Assembly (NCBI GenBank): GCA_017506865.1
Contig: JAFCMP010000525.1
Coordinates: 372,001 to 436,000, forward strand
Source: Tribonema minus
Taxonomy: Eukaryota; Sar; Xanthophyceae; Tribonematales; Tribonemataceae
Length of the DNA: 64,000 bases
Direction of reading: 5' to 3'
Shown: piece by piece, positions 22,918-33,990 of the stretch
Layout: every line of letters starts with the position of its first letter
How positions within the stretch are numbered: the first letter of the stretch is position 1
Translations under genes and position numbers: made by a program
The notes under the pieces: model-generated
Seen by the model: only the letters and a program-made list of their open reading frames with translations
Databases searched by the model: none
What the model was told of the DNA's origin: nothing

Positions 22918-24406
22918 TGTTTCATGTGCGTGGGCAGTCAGCCCTGGCAGTAGGCCGGATGTGTACGATACTTGAAGTAGAGGCGCGTGCGCTGTTCCGC
23001 ACGCCACAAGCCGCAACTGCGCGTGTGTACTAGAGCATCAGGGTGCAGGTTAAATGGGCCTGCTGCATGGGGGAGGGGGGGGGGGGGTATAGTGCACCCC
23101 AGGCATTCCTGGCTAGGGGCTTCACATCCGCTCATGAACTCTCGGACGAAGTGCTTGAGTGCCTCTTTGCCCTTTTGGCCTACGTGTGCCTGCGTCGACA
23201 GCATGCTTACCGACTGCAGAGGGGGGCATCGGGGGGGGAGTCATGCACCTCAACCGATGGGGGCTGCTGCTACACAGGGTATGCGTTTTTGTGCAACCTG
23301 AGCCAGCGCCACAACTGACTGGTCTCCCAGCGCGCTACGATGCGGTGTGTTCCATATGTATACACCATGTTTTCCTAGATGCATTCTTCAATGACAGTCA
23401 TTATACACATGCAAGAACTCATGACGCTGTCATTGCTGTGTTTGGTGGCAGCCTACCCTTTGCCCCTCTGTGTGTGTGTGTCAACATGCACTTTATGAAA
23501 GCCGGGCAATGTAAGCACCTGCCTGCTTGCAGAGCCACAGAATGGCAGGCTGCAGTTGGTGCGTGTGCAGTGTCTGTTGTCATGCATGATATTTGCCAAA
23601 CAACGCCAAAGAGCACATGCCTACAGTCCACAAGTACTTGCAGGTGTCAGCAGACATCAACAAAGAACACCCTGTGGCAGCTCTTACAATTCAGTGTCTC
23701 TGTCACAGAGTTTCTGAATGGAAACAACAACATTCATGGCAGGGCTCTTTGATGGCAGTCAGCTTTCCATCAGCTTTCAAAACCTTGCATGTACGTGCTG
23801 TGAAGGTGCTGCAAGCAGCTGATGCGGCCCCTATCAACATGTTTTCGACGTCGGGGGGCGCTCGTGTGTAATTTGCCAAGCGCCGTGAGATTTGCGCCAT
23901 AGCAACTGCTGCCATTCAAACCAAGCCAAAGTCTCTTGCTGTGACCTAGGTGGCTGCCGCTGAGTCCATCTCTTTGCTGCCGTACCCAGCGCACCGCTCC
24001 GCCAGCTCGCCTGCGTGCCAGCTGCATCTGCAGTGGTGCCTGCGCCTGTCCATTGATCCGTTGGTGCGGGGGCAGCGTCTTCTGTCCCTGCTGCGCTGCC
24101 GCCATCCTCATGCAGCAGCTTCTGTGGGGGTGGCAGCTGTGGTGCACACGGGGGCCTCGCCTATGCTGGTGAACGGCTCCTCGATGCAGCGCCGCTGCCA
24201 GACAGAACGGATGCCGTGCGCGCGCTTGTATGAAGCGCCTATTGCAGGGCGACCACACGCGGTTGCTGCCCTGTGCTGCATACGAAGGAAATGGAGTCCG
24301 CGCCTCACGCCGCTCACTGGCATGTTCCCTAGCGCTGAGCATCCCTACATGGTTGCTCCCCTCGAGCCCTCTACAAAAAGCAATCGACTCTCCAATACCC
24401 GCGGGT
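22918..24406. other. Convergent intergenic region between two kinase genes
   Basis: Both flanking genes end here. A G-run lies near 23075 and a GTGTGTGTGTG tract near 23470. The 23950-24250 stretch is GC-rich with open but low-complexity frames on both strands; I could not choose a coding strand. TTACA (TGTAA on the minus strand) at about 23685 could serve the NEK-like gene. Confidence 0.4.
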
Positions 24407-26400
24407 TCAGCCAGGCATGGTGGCGGAAGCTCTGTGCCGCCGCGTCTCGGCAGCGGCGGCGCCGCCGCCGCCGCCGCTGCCGGCGTACGTCGACAGCAGC
24501 GATGGCGTGGTGCCGGACTCGTGCGAGAACGTCAGCGCCTGCGACAGTCGCTGCGCTGCTTTGCGGTCTGCAGTGGACGCCGCTGCCGCCGCCGCCGCCG
24601 CTGCCGCCGCCGCTGCCGTTGGCAGACCTGCCTCCGCTGCGCGCGACAGCCTTGGGGAGACTGAGCTTTGGAGGCTGTTGTGCGGCTGAGATACTTCTGC
24701 GCTGTCACCTGTGAAGAAGCGAACAGTGGTTGTTGGCCAGCAGTCAGGCGTGGAGGTGGAGTGCATCATGGATTAGGCTGGTGTACAAATGTGGTTCGCT
24801 GGCTACATGCCTACAGACTGCTAGCTTGGCCAAGGGAGGATGCATGTACACGCCCTTTGACAGTGTTGGAGTGGCAGCACGGAGCCACAGACTTCATAGT
24901 GAACGCGCAGCAAGCTACATGTGTCTGCCCTGGGGCGTGTGTTGGCGAACCACACAATTCGGTGCAACCCTCTTGTTCACCACTTTCGGATGGCAGCATT
25001 TGTTCGTGCGTTACAGTGTACAGAAGATTGCATCGTACCTGTGCCCAGGGCGCGCACCGACGACGCGCGCTTGGTCGGCGACGCCTGCGCGTGCGAGCTC
25101 ATGCGCGCCTCCTGCGGCACGTGCGGCAGCACCGCCGCCGCGCGCTCCACGCCGCCCGTCACGTCCGCGCTGCTGCTCTGCCGCTGCTGCCGCCGCCGCG
25201 CCGACACCGACAGGCTGCGCGTGCGCGAGCGCCCCGCGTGCGACAGCGACGCCACCGGCGCCTCCGCCGCCAGCGCCGCCGCCGCCGCTGCCACGGACGC
25301 CCGCGGTGACAGCTGCGCCTGCTGCAGCGGCCGCTGCGGCTGCAGCAGCTTGGACGCACTCAGCTGCTGCTGCAGCCACGGCGGCTGCCGGCTGAAGCGC
25401 CGCCCGTTGGCGAGCGCGCCGTTGCCGGCGCCGCTGCCGCCGGCCGCGGCGGCGGCGGCGCTGGCCGCGGCAGCGGCACCGCTGCGCGCCGCGGCGGCGA
25501 CGCCGTCGCTGGCGGCAGACGGCGCTGCGCTCATGCGGCTGCTGGCGATGCTTGCCGGCGACAGCGGCGGCACTGGCGCATCCGTACGAGGCATGCCTGT
25601 TGTAACAGCCGCCGCCGCGGGCGCAGAGAACAGCTCTGTCTGCACTGCAGCCGCCGGCGTCGCTGCTGCCGCTGGCGACGGCGACTCACTGCCCGGCAGC
25701 AGCGGCAGCAGCGGCGCGCTGCTGCTGGCGCAGCTCGGCGGCGTCACCGCCCTCGCCTGGGACGCCAGCTTGAAGCTGCCCTGCAGGCGCGCGCTGAACT
25801 GCGGCGAGGTGCCGCCGCCGCTGCCCTCCGGCGCTGGCTGCGACGGCGGCGACGGAACCCTCTGAACGCCACCGCTTGCCAGTGGCGAGGGCAGTAACAA
25901 TGGCTCGGGCTCGTGGAAGGCGGTAGCGTCCTCGTGGTACGAGTCGCAGTGCAGGGAGTCGCCGTCGATGTGGCTGCCGCCGCCGCCGTCGGTGGCAGCG
26001 GCGCTGTGCAGCGTGTGCAGCCGCTGCACCACGTGCGCGTGCGCGCCGCGCGCCGTCAGCAGCAGCGGCGCCGCCTCGCCCTGCTCTGGCGCCGGCACCT
26101 CATGCCCCACGGCTTCGTGACCGCTGTGACTGCCGCCAGCATTGCCATCACCGCCGTTGTCGCCGTCACCGCTGCCGCTGCCGCCGCCGCTGCCGCCGCC
26201 GTCACCGCTGCTGCGGTCACCGACAGACGGTACGCGCGACGCACCGGCGCCTGGCTCGGCAGAGATGCGCGCGGGCGACGCAGCGTCCGCGGCGCTGTCG
26301 GCGGCGGCGCTCGTGCTGGAGTGCGACGTGCCGCTGCCGGCGCTGCTGAAGCTGCTGCGCATGCCGCCGCTCACGCTGCCGCGGCTGCTGGCCAGGCTGC

Positions 26401-26451
<51 letters not shown>

Positions 26452-29400
26452 CGCTGGTGGCGCTGGCATCGTCCGGCGCCCAGGACATCATGCGCTTCGT
26501 GCCGCCGCCGCGCACCGACACCGCCAGCGTAGGCCTAACACCGGAGGAGCTGTTGTCCTTGGAGCGGCGGCTGGAGTCGTTGTCTCTGCCCGGCGCGGCG
26601 GCGGCGGCGGCGGGGGAGGGCAGCAGCGGCTCAGCCGCGTTCTGCGCGCCGCAGCCGGCGTGGACGTCGTCGGGGATCGTCACGGCGCCGTGCGCGGCGG
26701 TGAGCGCTGCCAGCTGCGGTGGGGTAGGTAGGTAGGGTGGGGGCAGTCGAGGGGGTGCAGGGGGTCAGTGGCTGCAGTGCCATCCGCTGATCGCTGCTGC
26801 TGCGTGTCATCCGCTGCGCATTTCTTTGGTGCGCAGGCAAGTTGGACGCGGTGTCACGCGCGCAAGGCAGGGCGCAGACCCTGCGATCACGCGTGCAAGT
26901 GCTGTCTGCGATGCTGTCAGCTTGCAATCCTCACGCCGTCGCTGTCAAGTACTGCGGCGGTAGCGCCGATTCATGATGCATCAAGGTGGCCGAGGCTATC
27001 AGCAGCGCATGTTGAATGGTGATGTGACAACACCGCAGTGCCTCATTGCGTGCACGGGTGATGAGACTCTGTGCGCAAGGGCGCGGCGAAGGGTCATCGG
27101 CCGTGCTCAAAAGTACAGCTCCTCCCCACGCAACAAGGAGCTCAATCTATGCGAGACACTGTTTGTGCCTTCCGAGTCATGCCGCAAGGTTGCACTGCAG
27201 CGCACTTCGCGCATTTTGAGTTCCGAGAGCAGCAGCGCTCAGCACCGATGCTGTCTGCTCGCCGCCGCCGTCAATCAGGTGCGGCAGTACGTACGCTCGT
27301 GCGCGCCCACCACCGGCCTGCACGGCATTCCTCAACAGCGGCCGCCAGGCTTGAAGAGGTGGTTGCACAAAGCAGCCCTCGTATGCAGCCTCAATATTGT
27401 CTCGTCACAGCAGCGACGGGCTCACGTGCTCCGGCTGCTCGCGCCCCTCGACTTGCCGCTGCCGCTCTGGCATGGCGATGGGCTTGTACGCAGCGACCAC
27501 AGCGAGCGCGGCCTTGCCCGACGTAGCCGACAACGGGCGTTTTGCAAAGAGCAGCCCTCGAGTTTCATCTTCAACTTCAACTTGTCAGCTTCAACTTCAA
27601 TTTGTCAATTTCAACCTCATTGACCCGCTTACCTGCTCCGACAGCTCGCGCCCCTCGGCGCGCCGCTGCCGCTCCTGCATGGCGATGGGCTTCTACGCGG
27701 CGACCACGGCGAGCACGGGTGCAACTTCAACTTCAACTTATCAACTTCAACTTCAACGTTTCATGCGCATCTGCTCCGACAGCTCGCGCCCCTTGGCGCG
27801 CCGCTGCCGCTTGGGCATGGCTATGGGCTTGTACGCAGCGACCACAGCGAGCGCGGCCTCGCCCGACGTAGCCAACAAGGGGCGTTTTGCGAGAGCAGCC
27901 CTCGGGTTTCACCTTCAACTTCAACTTGTCAGCTTCAACTTCAATTTGTCAACTTCAACTTCATTGACGCGCTCACCTGCTCCGACAGCTCACGCCCCTC
28001 GGCGCGCCGCTGCCGCTCCGGCATGGCGATGGGCTTGTAGGCGGCGACCACGGCGAGCGCGGGCTTGCGCGTGAGTGGCACGCACAGCGCCTCGCCGAGC
28101 TGGGGCCGCCGCGCGGGGTCCTTCTGCAGGAGCCACTGCACGAGGCGCGCAACCTGTCGCGACGGCAACAGCAATGAACAGTGTAACAGTGACGGTGTCA
28201 GTGCCTCGACGCGGCGTGGAAGACTCACGCGAGTGCTACTTAGAGGACGTCAATGCGTGCCTCTGCTTGTCAAAAGTGGCGGGCTGTAGGATTGGGGGTG
28301 GGGGGGGGGGGGGGGGGGTCCTTCTGCAAGCGCCACTGCACGGGGCGTGCCACCCGTTGCGACGGCGACCAATGCGGCGTGGAAGCGTGGAAGACTCATG
28401 CAAGCATTACAGGACGTCAATGAGTGCCTCTGCTCGTCTGGGGTGGCGGGACGTAGGCTTGGGGGTGGGGTGGGATTGGTGACTCTTAGCGCAGACGGTA
28501 AGTGAAGGCAAGGAGGGTTGGCATTTCTGGAGTGGAGGTGTGAGGGTTTGCATCGCACGGGCCGCAGCGCTTCTGCCCCCGCAGCGCTTCTGCCCCCGCT
28601 GCCGCACGCCACTTTCCTGACCCGTCGAGGCATGCACGCAATGCGCGCCGCCCCAGCCGCACTGACGTCTCGATGACTGCGCGCCTCACGCGGACTGCAC
28701 GCCCCTCAGAAGCGCTGCAAGGACTCAAAAACTATCGCCATCATGGGCAGCAAATGGTGCTTGAGAGCGCCGCGGCACACCCGCAATGGGGATGGAGCGA
28801 CACGGCACCGCGTCTCCGTCCTTGCTGGCCAGCTGCATGGTGCTGCGCCCGCGGCAGGTCGTGCTGAACGCCGACATACAGCCCGCGGTGTGAACTGGGA
28901 ACTGCACCAAGTGCAGACGGTGCCGCGCACAAGCGGCGCATCTCGAAGACGCGCTCTCAAAGGGCTGAAACACCAGCGACTTTGTCGCGCTTATGGCGCC
29001 TTCACGCCAGCACGACCATACCACGCTCGCGAGACGCAGCCAGTGGGTTCCTTCAACCAACACCCCATCCTGCGCACGCGACATCAGTGCGACGCATTGC
29101 ACGCTCGTACGCGCGTAGGCGCGCTGCGGTGCCGCAGGCGAGGCACAGCTGGTGGGCTCCTTCGACCCTCACCAACACCCGGTTCTGTACACTCACCACC
29201 AGCGCGACGCAACGTGCGCCGCTCCCAGAAATCAAATATGATTATGCTTTTAATCAAAGCTGCGGCCACCATTTACGGGGGCTCCCATTAAAAGCCTGAA
29301 CTCTCAAGCTCTGTATACTCTTAACACTCTTAACAAACACCAGAAAACTAAGATAATAATAGCGAGAGCAGGATTTGACCGCGCGCACGCACCTCGGCGC

Positions 29401-32400
29401 CGTAGCGCGCCGGCAGCGCGGGCGGCGCGGCGCGCGCGTCCGAGACACGGCTGGTGGTTCTTTGACCTTCTTTCAACCCCTCACCGAGCCGAGCCTGCGC
29501 ACACAGCAGCAGTGCAACACAGCGCGCGCCGCTCGTCACGCACCTCGGTGCCGTAGCGCGCCGGCAGCGCGGGCGGCGCGGCGCACGCGACCCTGCTCAC
29601 GAGCTCCACCGTGTCGCGGCCGCGGAACGGCACGTCGAGCGCGAGCATCTCGTGCAGCACGACGCCCAGGCTCCACACGTCGCTCGGGTAGCCGTACGCC
29701 GCGCCGCTGCACATCTCGGGCGACGTGTAGTAGGGGGTGCCGACCTCCGTCTTCACCGTCTGGGGCGGTTGGCGGAAGGGGCAGGAAAAGGGGGGGGGGG
29801 GGGGGGGGGGGTCAGAGGAAGCGGGGGGGGGACGGGGGCGGTGGCAGGAGGCCTCAGCCAGAGCACCTTCAAGGCCAGCCTCGGTGCTCTCAGCATCATG
29901 CTAGCTGGCTACTTGAGTGGGTACTTGTGCACTTCGAAGAAGAAGTACATCGTATGCACATGCCCGTGGTTCCCCAACATCTAAGCGAGCCCAAAGTCGC
30001 CGATGCGCACGAGCTTCGCTGTACTACTTGGGTGACTACACACATGCACCATACGCATACGCATGTACCTGGCCGTGGCTGCCGAGCGTCTTGGCGAGCC
30101 CAAAGTCGCCGATGCGCAGGAGGCGGCTCGACTCGGTCAGCAGCAGGTTGGCGGGCTTGATGTCGCGGTGCAGCAGCTGGTGGCGCGCGTGCAGGTGCGC
30201 GATGCCGAGGCACGCCTGGCAGAACCACGATACGACCTGCTTCTCGGCGAGCGGCGCGGAGCGCTTGCGCGCGTGCTCGATAACCTGCGCGGATAATCGC
30301 GGCGCAGTGCTTGAGGATTAACCCGGTTGACGCTTGCGGAACAGCTTTAACAGCCTTTAAGGCACACACATGGGGCAGAACCACGAGACGACCTGCTTCT
30401 CGGCGAAACCACAAGGTGACTGGGTTCTCGGCGAGCGGCGCGGAGCGCTTGCGTGCGTGCTCAATGACCTGCGCGATACGGTCGAGGGCGTGGTGGCGGT
30501 GGTGCGATGCTTGAAGGCTCAGGCTCGCAGAAGAGGTTGGACTGTCAGTTGCAAGCGTCCAGGCACGCACATGGGCAGAACCACGAGATGACTGGCTTCT
30601 CGGTGAGCGGCGCGCGGAGCGCTTGCGCACACGCACTCGACGCGTGCTCGCACAACGCAGAGATGATGGCGGCAGCCCGATGCTCGAGGGCGACACTGGT
30701 GAGAAAGGCTCGCCAATCAGCGACCGCTGAGGAATGCACGGCAGGATAAGGAAACCAACTGCTGCACCGCGAGAGGCGCGCAGAGTGCTGGCGCATGGCC
30801 GATGACCAGCGCGGACACGGAATGAACGAGGGTTGCGCAGTGCATGCAGGTTGAAGTTGACTCTCCTGAAATCACTGCATTACACAGATTGTTCGGTGTG
30901 TTCGATGATGATACAACCCTTTTGAAACCCCACCATGAATTGCACAAGAGTACAGTTTCGGGCGCTCCTTTGGGCATGGGCAGCCTATGCTCCTTGCGAT
31001 ATGTGGCTGAGGAAAGCAGCACTCTACTTGTCAGACCGTTCGCGTGCTACACTCACGCGCCCCCGCAGGCGGCATCGAGCGGCGGCGGCAAGGCACGGTA
31101 CCTCGCTTCACGATGGCGGAGCCACTGCATCGTGATGATACTGCAAAGTGTATACTTTCACAAGAGCAATGATATGTGAGTGATTCGAATTCTGAGCGCG
31201 CGTCAACTTTTGGCAGTTGACGATGAAAGCTTGGCAAGGGCCGCTCCATAGATCCATTATCCGGCACACAGCCACCGCAGGAGGTGATGGTGTGACGTGA
31301 GGTAGTGCAGCACACTCCGAATATGCACAGCCAGGGATGGTGGCTCAGGAGACAGCATCCTCCGCGGCCAATGACCTAACTTAAAGAGGAATTGAAGCTA
31401 GGGGTGAAGTTGGCGCCCTCCACGGCAAAAAGCATGGTCGCACAACGCCTGTGATGTCGTGCTTGTACGCAATGACCGGTGGCGGTATGATGCTGCGGAC
31501 GATGGCGTGCTTGCGAGCGTGCGCTCAATTGTTGAAAGCGCCCCGGTTGTGGTCAGAGGATAAGGGGTGCATGGCGCTTGCGTGCGCGAATAGGGCGCGG
31601 GGCGAGGAGACCGGCTGCGTCTCCGCGAGCAGCGCAGAGCACTGATGTACACGATGCATGTTACCAGTGAAAAGTTTACTTCATGCATTACTTCATCAAT
31701 ACATCTGAAGTGTGTACGTATACACGTGTAAAGAGAAACGCATCACCGGTCTGTTGTGCGACAAGCAGCGCAACAAAGCGTCTGTTAGCTTTGCGTGCGC
31801 ATCTTTCGCCACGATGTGTACCAATTGGCACCCGCTGCCTTTGGCATCTAGCTTCACGTGATAGGGTGAGCCGTCACTTTCTAAATGACAAGCGGCAGTC
31901 GTGTGGAGCGCCTGTGCGCGTCCTCAGTGGCGTGCCTATACATACATACCCCCCAGATGCTCGCCAGTCCACTCCTGTGTTCATGGACCAAGATACATGT
32001 TCGTCTTGAAGATTGGTGCTTTGGACATTGTCCATGGCGCGTTGCAATTACGGCACTGCATCTGCACACGCACAGAGCTGCATGCGACGATATGCTCTGC
32101 AGCACATGGCCTGACAACATGCTCTACAACACGAGCCGATTATTGCAGGAGGCGACATTGCAGCAAGCCCTATGCCGTGTCTTGATGAGGGAGTCGTGAA
32201 GTGGCCTCAGAGAGAAGAGTCATCAGCTGAGCCACGAGGCGAGGCAAGCCGGGGGGGGGGGGTTGGGTGTACGCCTACCATGACTACTCGCAGGCATGTG
32301 AGAGTAGAGAGTCCCTCACACCGTCACAGTTTGCCTTGACAATTGAGGAAGCGTCTCACTGCATACATGCACCACCAGCAGTATGGTGCACCGGTATGCA

Positions 32401-33762
32401 CAGCTGCAGTTGATTTTGCACGAGAGTGCACCACTTGAGGTACTGGTTGAGAACACACCAACAAAGTGAATCAAGTGAGTCAAGTGACTTGCAGAGTGCA
32501 CTTGTGAAACATGTACCATATGTTGTGTGTAGCCTACATCACGACTATTGATTGCTCAAAGATCACATTCTTGTGTGGCCATTGCACTTGATCACCGGCC
32601 TCGCCCACATCACGACTATTGGTTGCTCAGAGACCACAGTTCGTGGGTGCGATTGCACTTGATCACTGGCCTCGCCGACGCCTTCTATGAGGGCATCACC
32701 CTAAGGTAGTTTCGCGCTACCTACAGCGAGAGTACTGCGGACTTGCTGCATGCATGCGCCTGCTGCGCCAATGATCTACGTCGCGTTGTCTGGAAGAGGT
32801 TCAATGTTAGAAGACGCCAACAATGCACAGACCAGCAATGTGGCTGACAACAGGGGCTTGCCAGTTTCACGAACGTGATTGCAGGCCTCACTGCCAATGT
32901 TTGCAGGGGTAGATACTATGTCAGCATAGCCCACACCAGCGTGATGTTGCACCTCAGTGCGTGTCTTTCATGTGCTGTGAGGGTCCTGCTCTGTTGACAT
33001 GAATGATGCCTTGCGCCGTCTACTCTGAAAAAGCTGCAGTCGCTCCTGGATTCGTTCACCGAAAATGCGATGCACAGGCCAGACACTGCAGACATAGAGC
33101 CAGCTTCACGTGCACGCTTGTGACACATGGTCATTATTGTAGTGGTCTGGTCACAATTGTAGTCAACTGCTCACCTTGGCGAGGTCTCCGCTCTCGCAAT
33201 ACGTCATCGCCAGGCACACGAGCCTCCCATCCACGCTAATGAAAGCATCCACCAGGGTCACCAGAAACGGGTGGCGCAGCTGCCTCATGAGCGAGACCTC
33301 CGCCAGCGCCGCCGTCCTCAGGTCCTCCCTGTCCCCCCACGGCAGCGTCTTGATGGCGTACAGCCGCGAGTCCCGAATGTCCTTGACCAGAGTGACAGCT
33401 CCGAATGCGCCCCTCCCGAGCACCCTCATCTTCTCGTATCTGCCATGCACCTCGGCGGGCAGGGGCTCCTCCGCTCCTCTCTCTCCCGCGCCGGAGTGGC
33501 TGTGCATGCTGCTCCTGGGCACAGGCGACATGGCGGCATGGCTGTTGCCGCTGTCGCGAGTGGAGTGGTGTCCTGCGCCTGTCCGCCTCGCTGACACATC
33601 GGAGTCGGACGACTGCTGGGAGGTCCTGCGGCGGGTGCGGGAGGTGCTGTCGGGCATGTGCGCGCTCTTCTGCATCGCGCTCGAGGTGCTGGCGCTGTAA
33701 CGGTGGCTGATGTCTGACCCCGTCCTGTCCATGCCCTTGCCCAGGTGAGCTGCGTGAGTCAT
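24407..33762 (-). CDS. NEK-like (NIMA-related) Ser/Thr protein kinase
   Basis: Six exons join with matching phases: 33762-33175, 30284-30069, 29759-29544, 28153-27977, 26713-25039 and 24660-24407 (TGA), giving 1041 residues. A Ser-rich leader is followed by the kinase domain at about 111-370: glycine loop LGRGAFGAV (115-123), K138 in YAIK, E155, catalytic loop LLHRDIKPANLLL (D237), IGDFGLAK (D256), GTPYYTSPE (E283), SDVWSLGVVLHEM and LVQWLLQKDPARRP. The GTPYY-SPE activation segment and EKQVVSWFCQACLGIAHLH are NEK features. From residue 400 a tail of about 640 residues is Ser/Gly/Ala/Pro-rich with poly-Gly and poly-Ala runs and no recognised domain. NEKs act in mitosis and cilia or flagella, so a flagellar or cell-cycle role is inference. 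The start ATG may instead be the second Met (residue 11). The first intron is about 2.9 kb, and the introns hold exon echoes. Confidence 0.9.
27425..27976 (-). repeat. Exon echoes: three copies of the 3' end of NEK exon 28153-27977
   Basis: On the minus strand the real exon ends AVVAAYKPIAMPERQRRAEG then RELSEQ before GTGAGC. Further copies end near 27770 (PKRQRRAKGRELSEQ, donor lost), 27628 (in-frame TAG before KPIAMQERQRRAEG, GTAAGC donor kept) and 27425 (PERQRQVEGREQPEH, GTGAGC kept). The copies are separated by (CTTCAA)-type repeats. All lie in the intron before exon 26713. Confidence 0.9.
28117..28480 (-). repeat. Echo of the 5' end of NEK exon 28153-27977 with G19 run
   Basis: The block GTCCTTCTGCAGGAGCCACT with the following intron (GACGGCAAC, GCGTGGAAGACTCA, GACGTCAATG-GTGCCTCTGC) recurs about 200 bp to the right as GTCCTTCTGCAAGCGCCACT. 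The copy has lost its acceptor: CGACAG has become CAACGG on the minus strand. It is capped exactly at the exon-derived end by a G19 run (28300-28318). Confidence 0.85.
29080..29450 (-). repeat. Exon echoes: copies of the 3' end of NEK exon 29759-29544
   Basis: The real exon ends APPALPARYGTE before GTGCGT. A copy near 29385-29440 reads APPALPARYGAE before GTGCGT, and a more decayed one near 29095-29160 reads PPAVPRLRHRSAPT. The associated intron sequence (CTCACCAACACC, CACAGCAGCAGTGCAAC-like blocks) is repeated as well. Confidence 0.75.
29785..30680 (-). repeat. Exon echoes of NEK exon 30284-30069 on both sides, plus G22 run
   Basis: Upstream in the transcript, near 30490-30365, a copy reads IAQVIEHARKRSAPLAEN then VTLWF, and another near 30670-30555 keeps KRSAR-LTEKPVISWFCPC. 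Downstream, at 29987-30020, a short copy of the exon end (GCGAGCCCAAAGTCGCCGAT) is present. The copies are frameshifted relative to the functional exon. A G22 run lies at 29790-29811. Confidence 0.85.
32536..32690 (+). repeat. Intronic tandem duplication, 71-bp period
   Basis: ACATCACGACTATTG begins two copies that each end near GCACTTGATCAC-GGCCTCGCC. It lies in the long first intron of the NEK-like gene and shows no similarity to its exons. Confidence 0.75.
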
Positions 33763-33990
33763 CCTGCTTGCCTCGGCGCACCTCCAGCCCTACAGCTGCC
33801 GGTGGCCTAAGTCATGTTGGTAGTCGGACGGGCCCCTATCGTCTCTGTCTTGACATCAGCAGACCTGTTCCATGGCATAGCCATCTGCTTTGCTACACAG
33901 TCATCATCGCTTAGGACTTTTGAAGTTGTGGGTTCAGGCGGTTACATTGGTAACTTCAAGAAGCTCATGGGCAAAGCTACAGTACCAAAC
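33763..33990. promoter_or_regulatory. Shared divergent promoter region
   Basis: Only 228 bp separate the NEK-like start (minus) from the likely start of the CaaX-ended gene (plus), so the two promoters must overlap or be shared. No TATA box was identified with confidence. Confidence 0.5.

Noticed and set aside
23770..24342. Minus-strand ORF of 190 codons downstream of the NEK-like gene
   Set aside because: It has no splice link to the NEK exons, which end at a stop at 24407, and all three minus frames show similar low-complexity openness.
24921..26735. Plus-strand ORFs of 314, 272 and 197 codons
   Set aside because: They lie opposite the NEK-like tail exon, which is tied in phase to the kinase domain; the plus frames are Ala/Arg/Pro shadows of GC-rich triplets.
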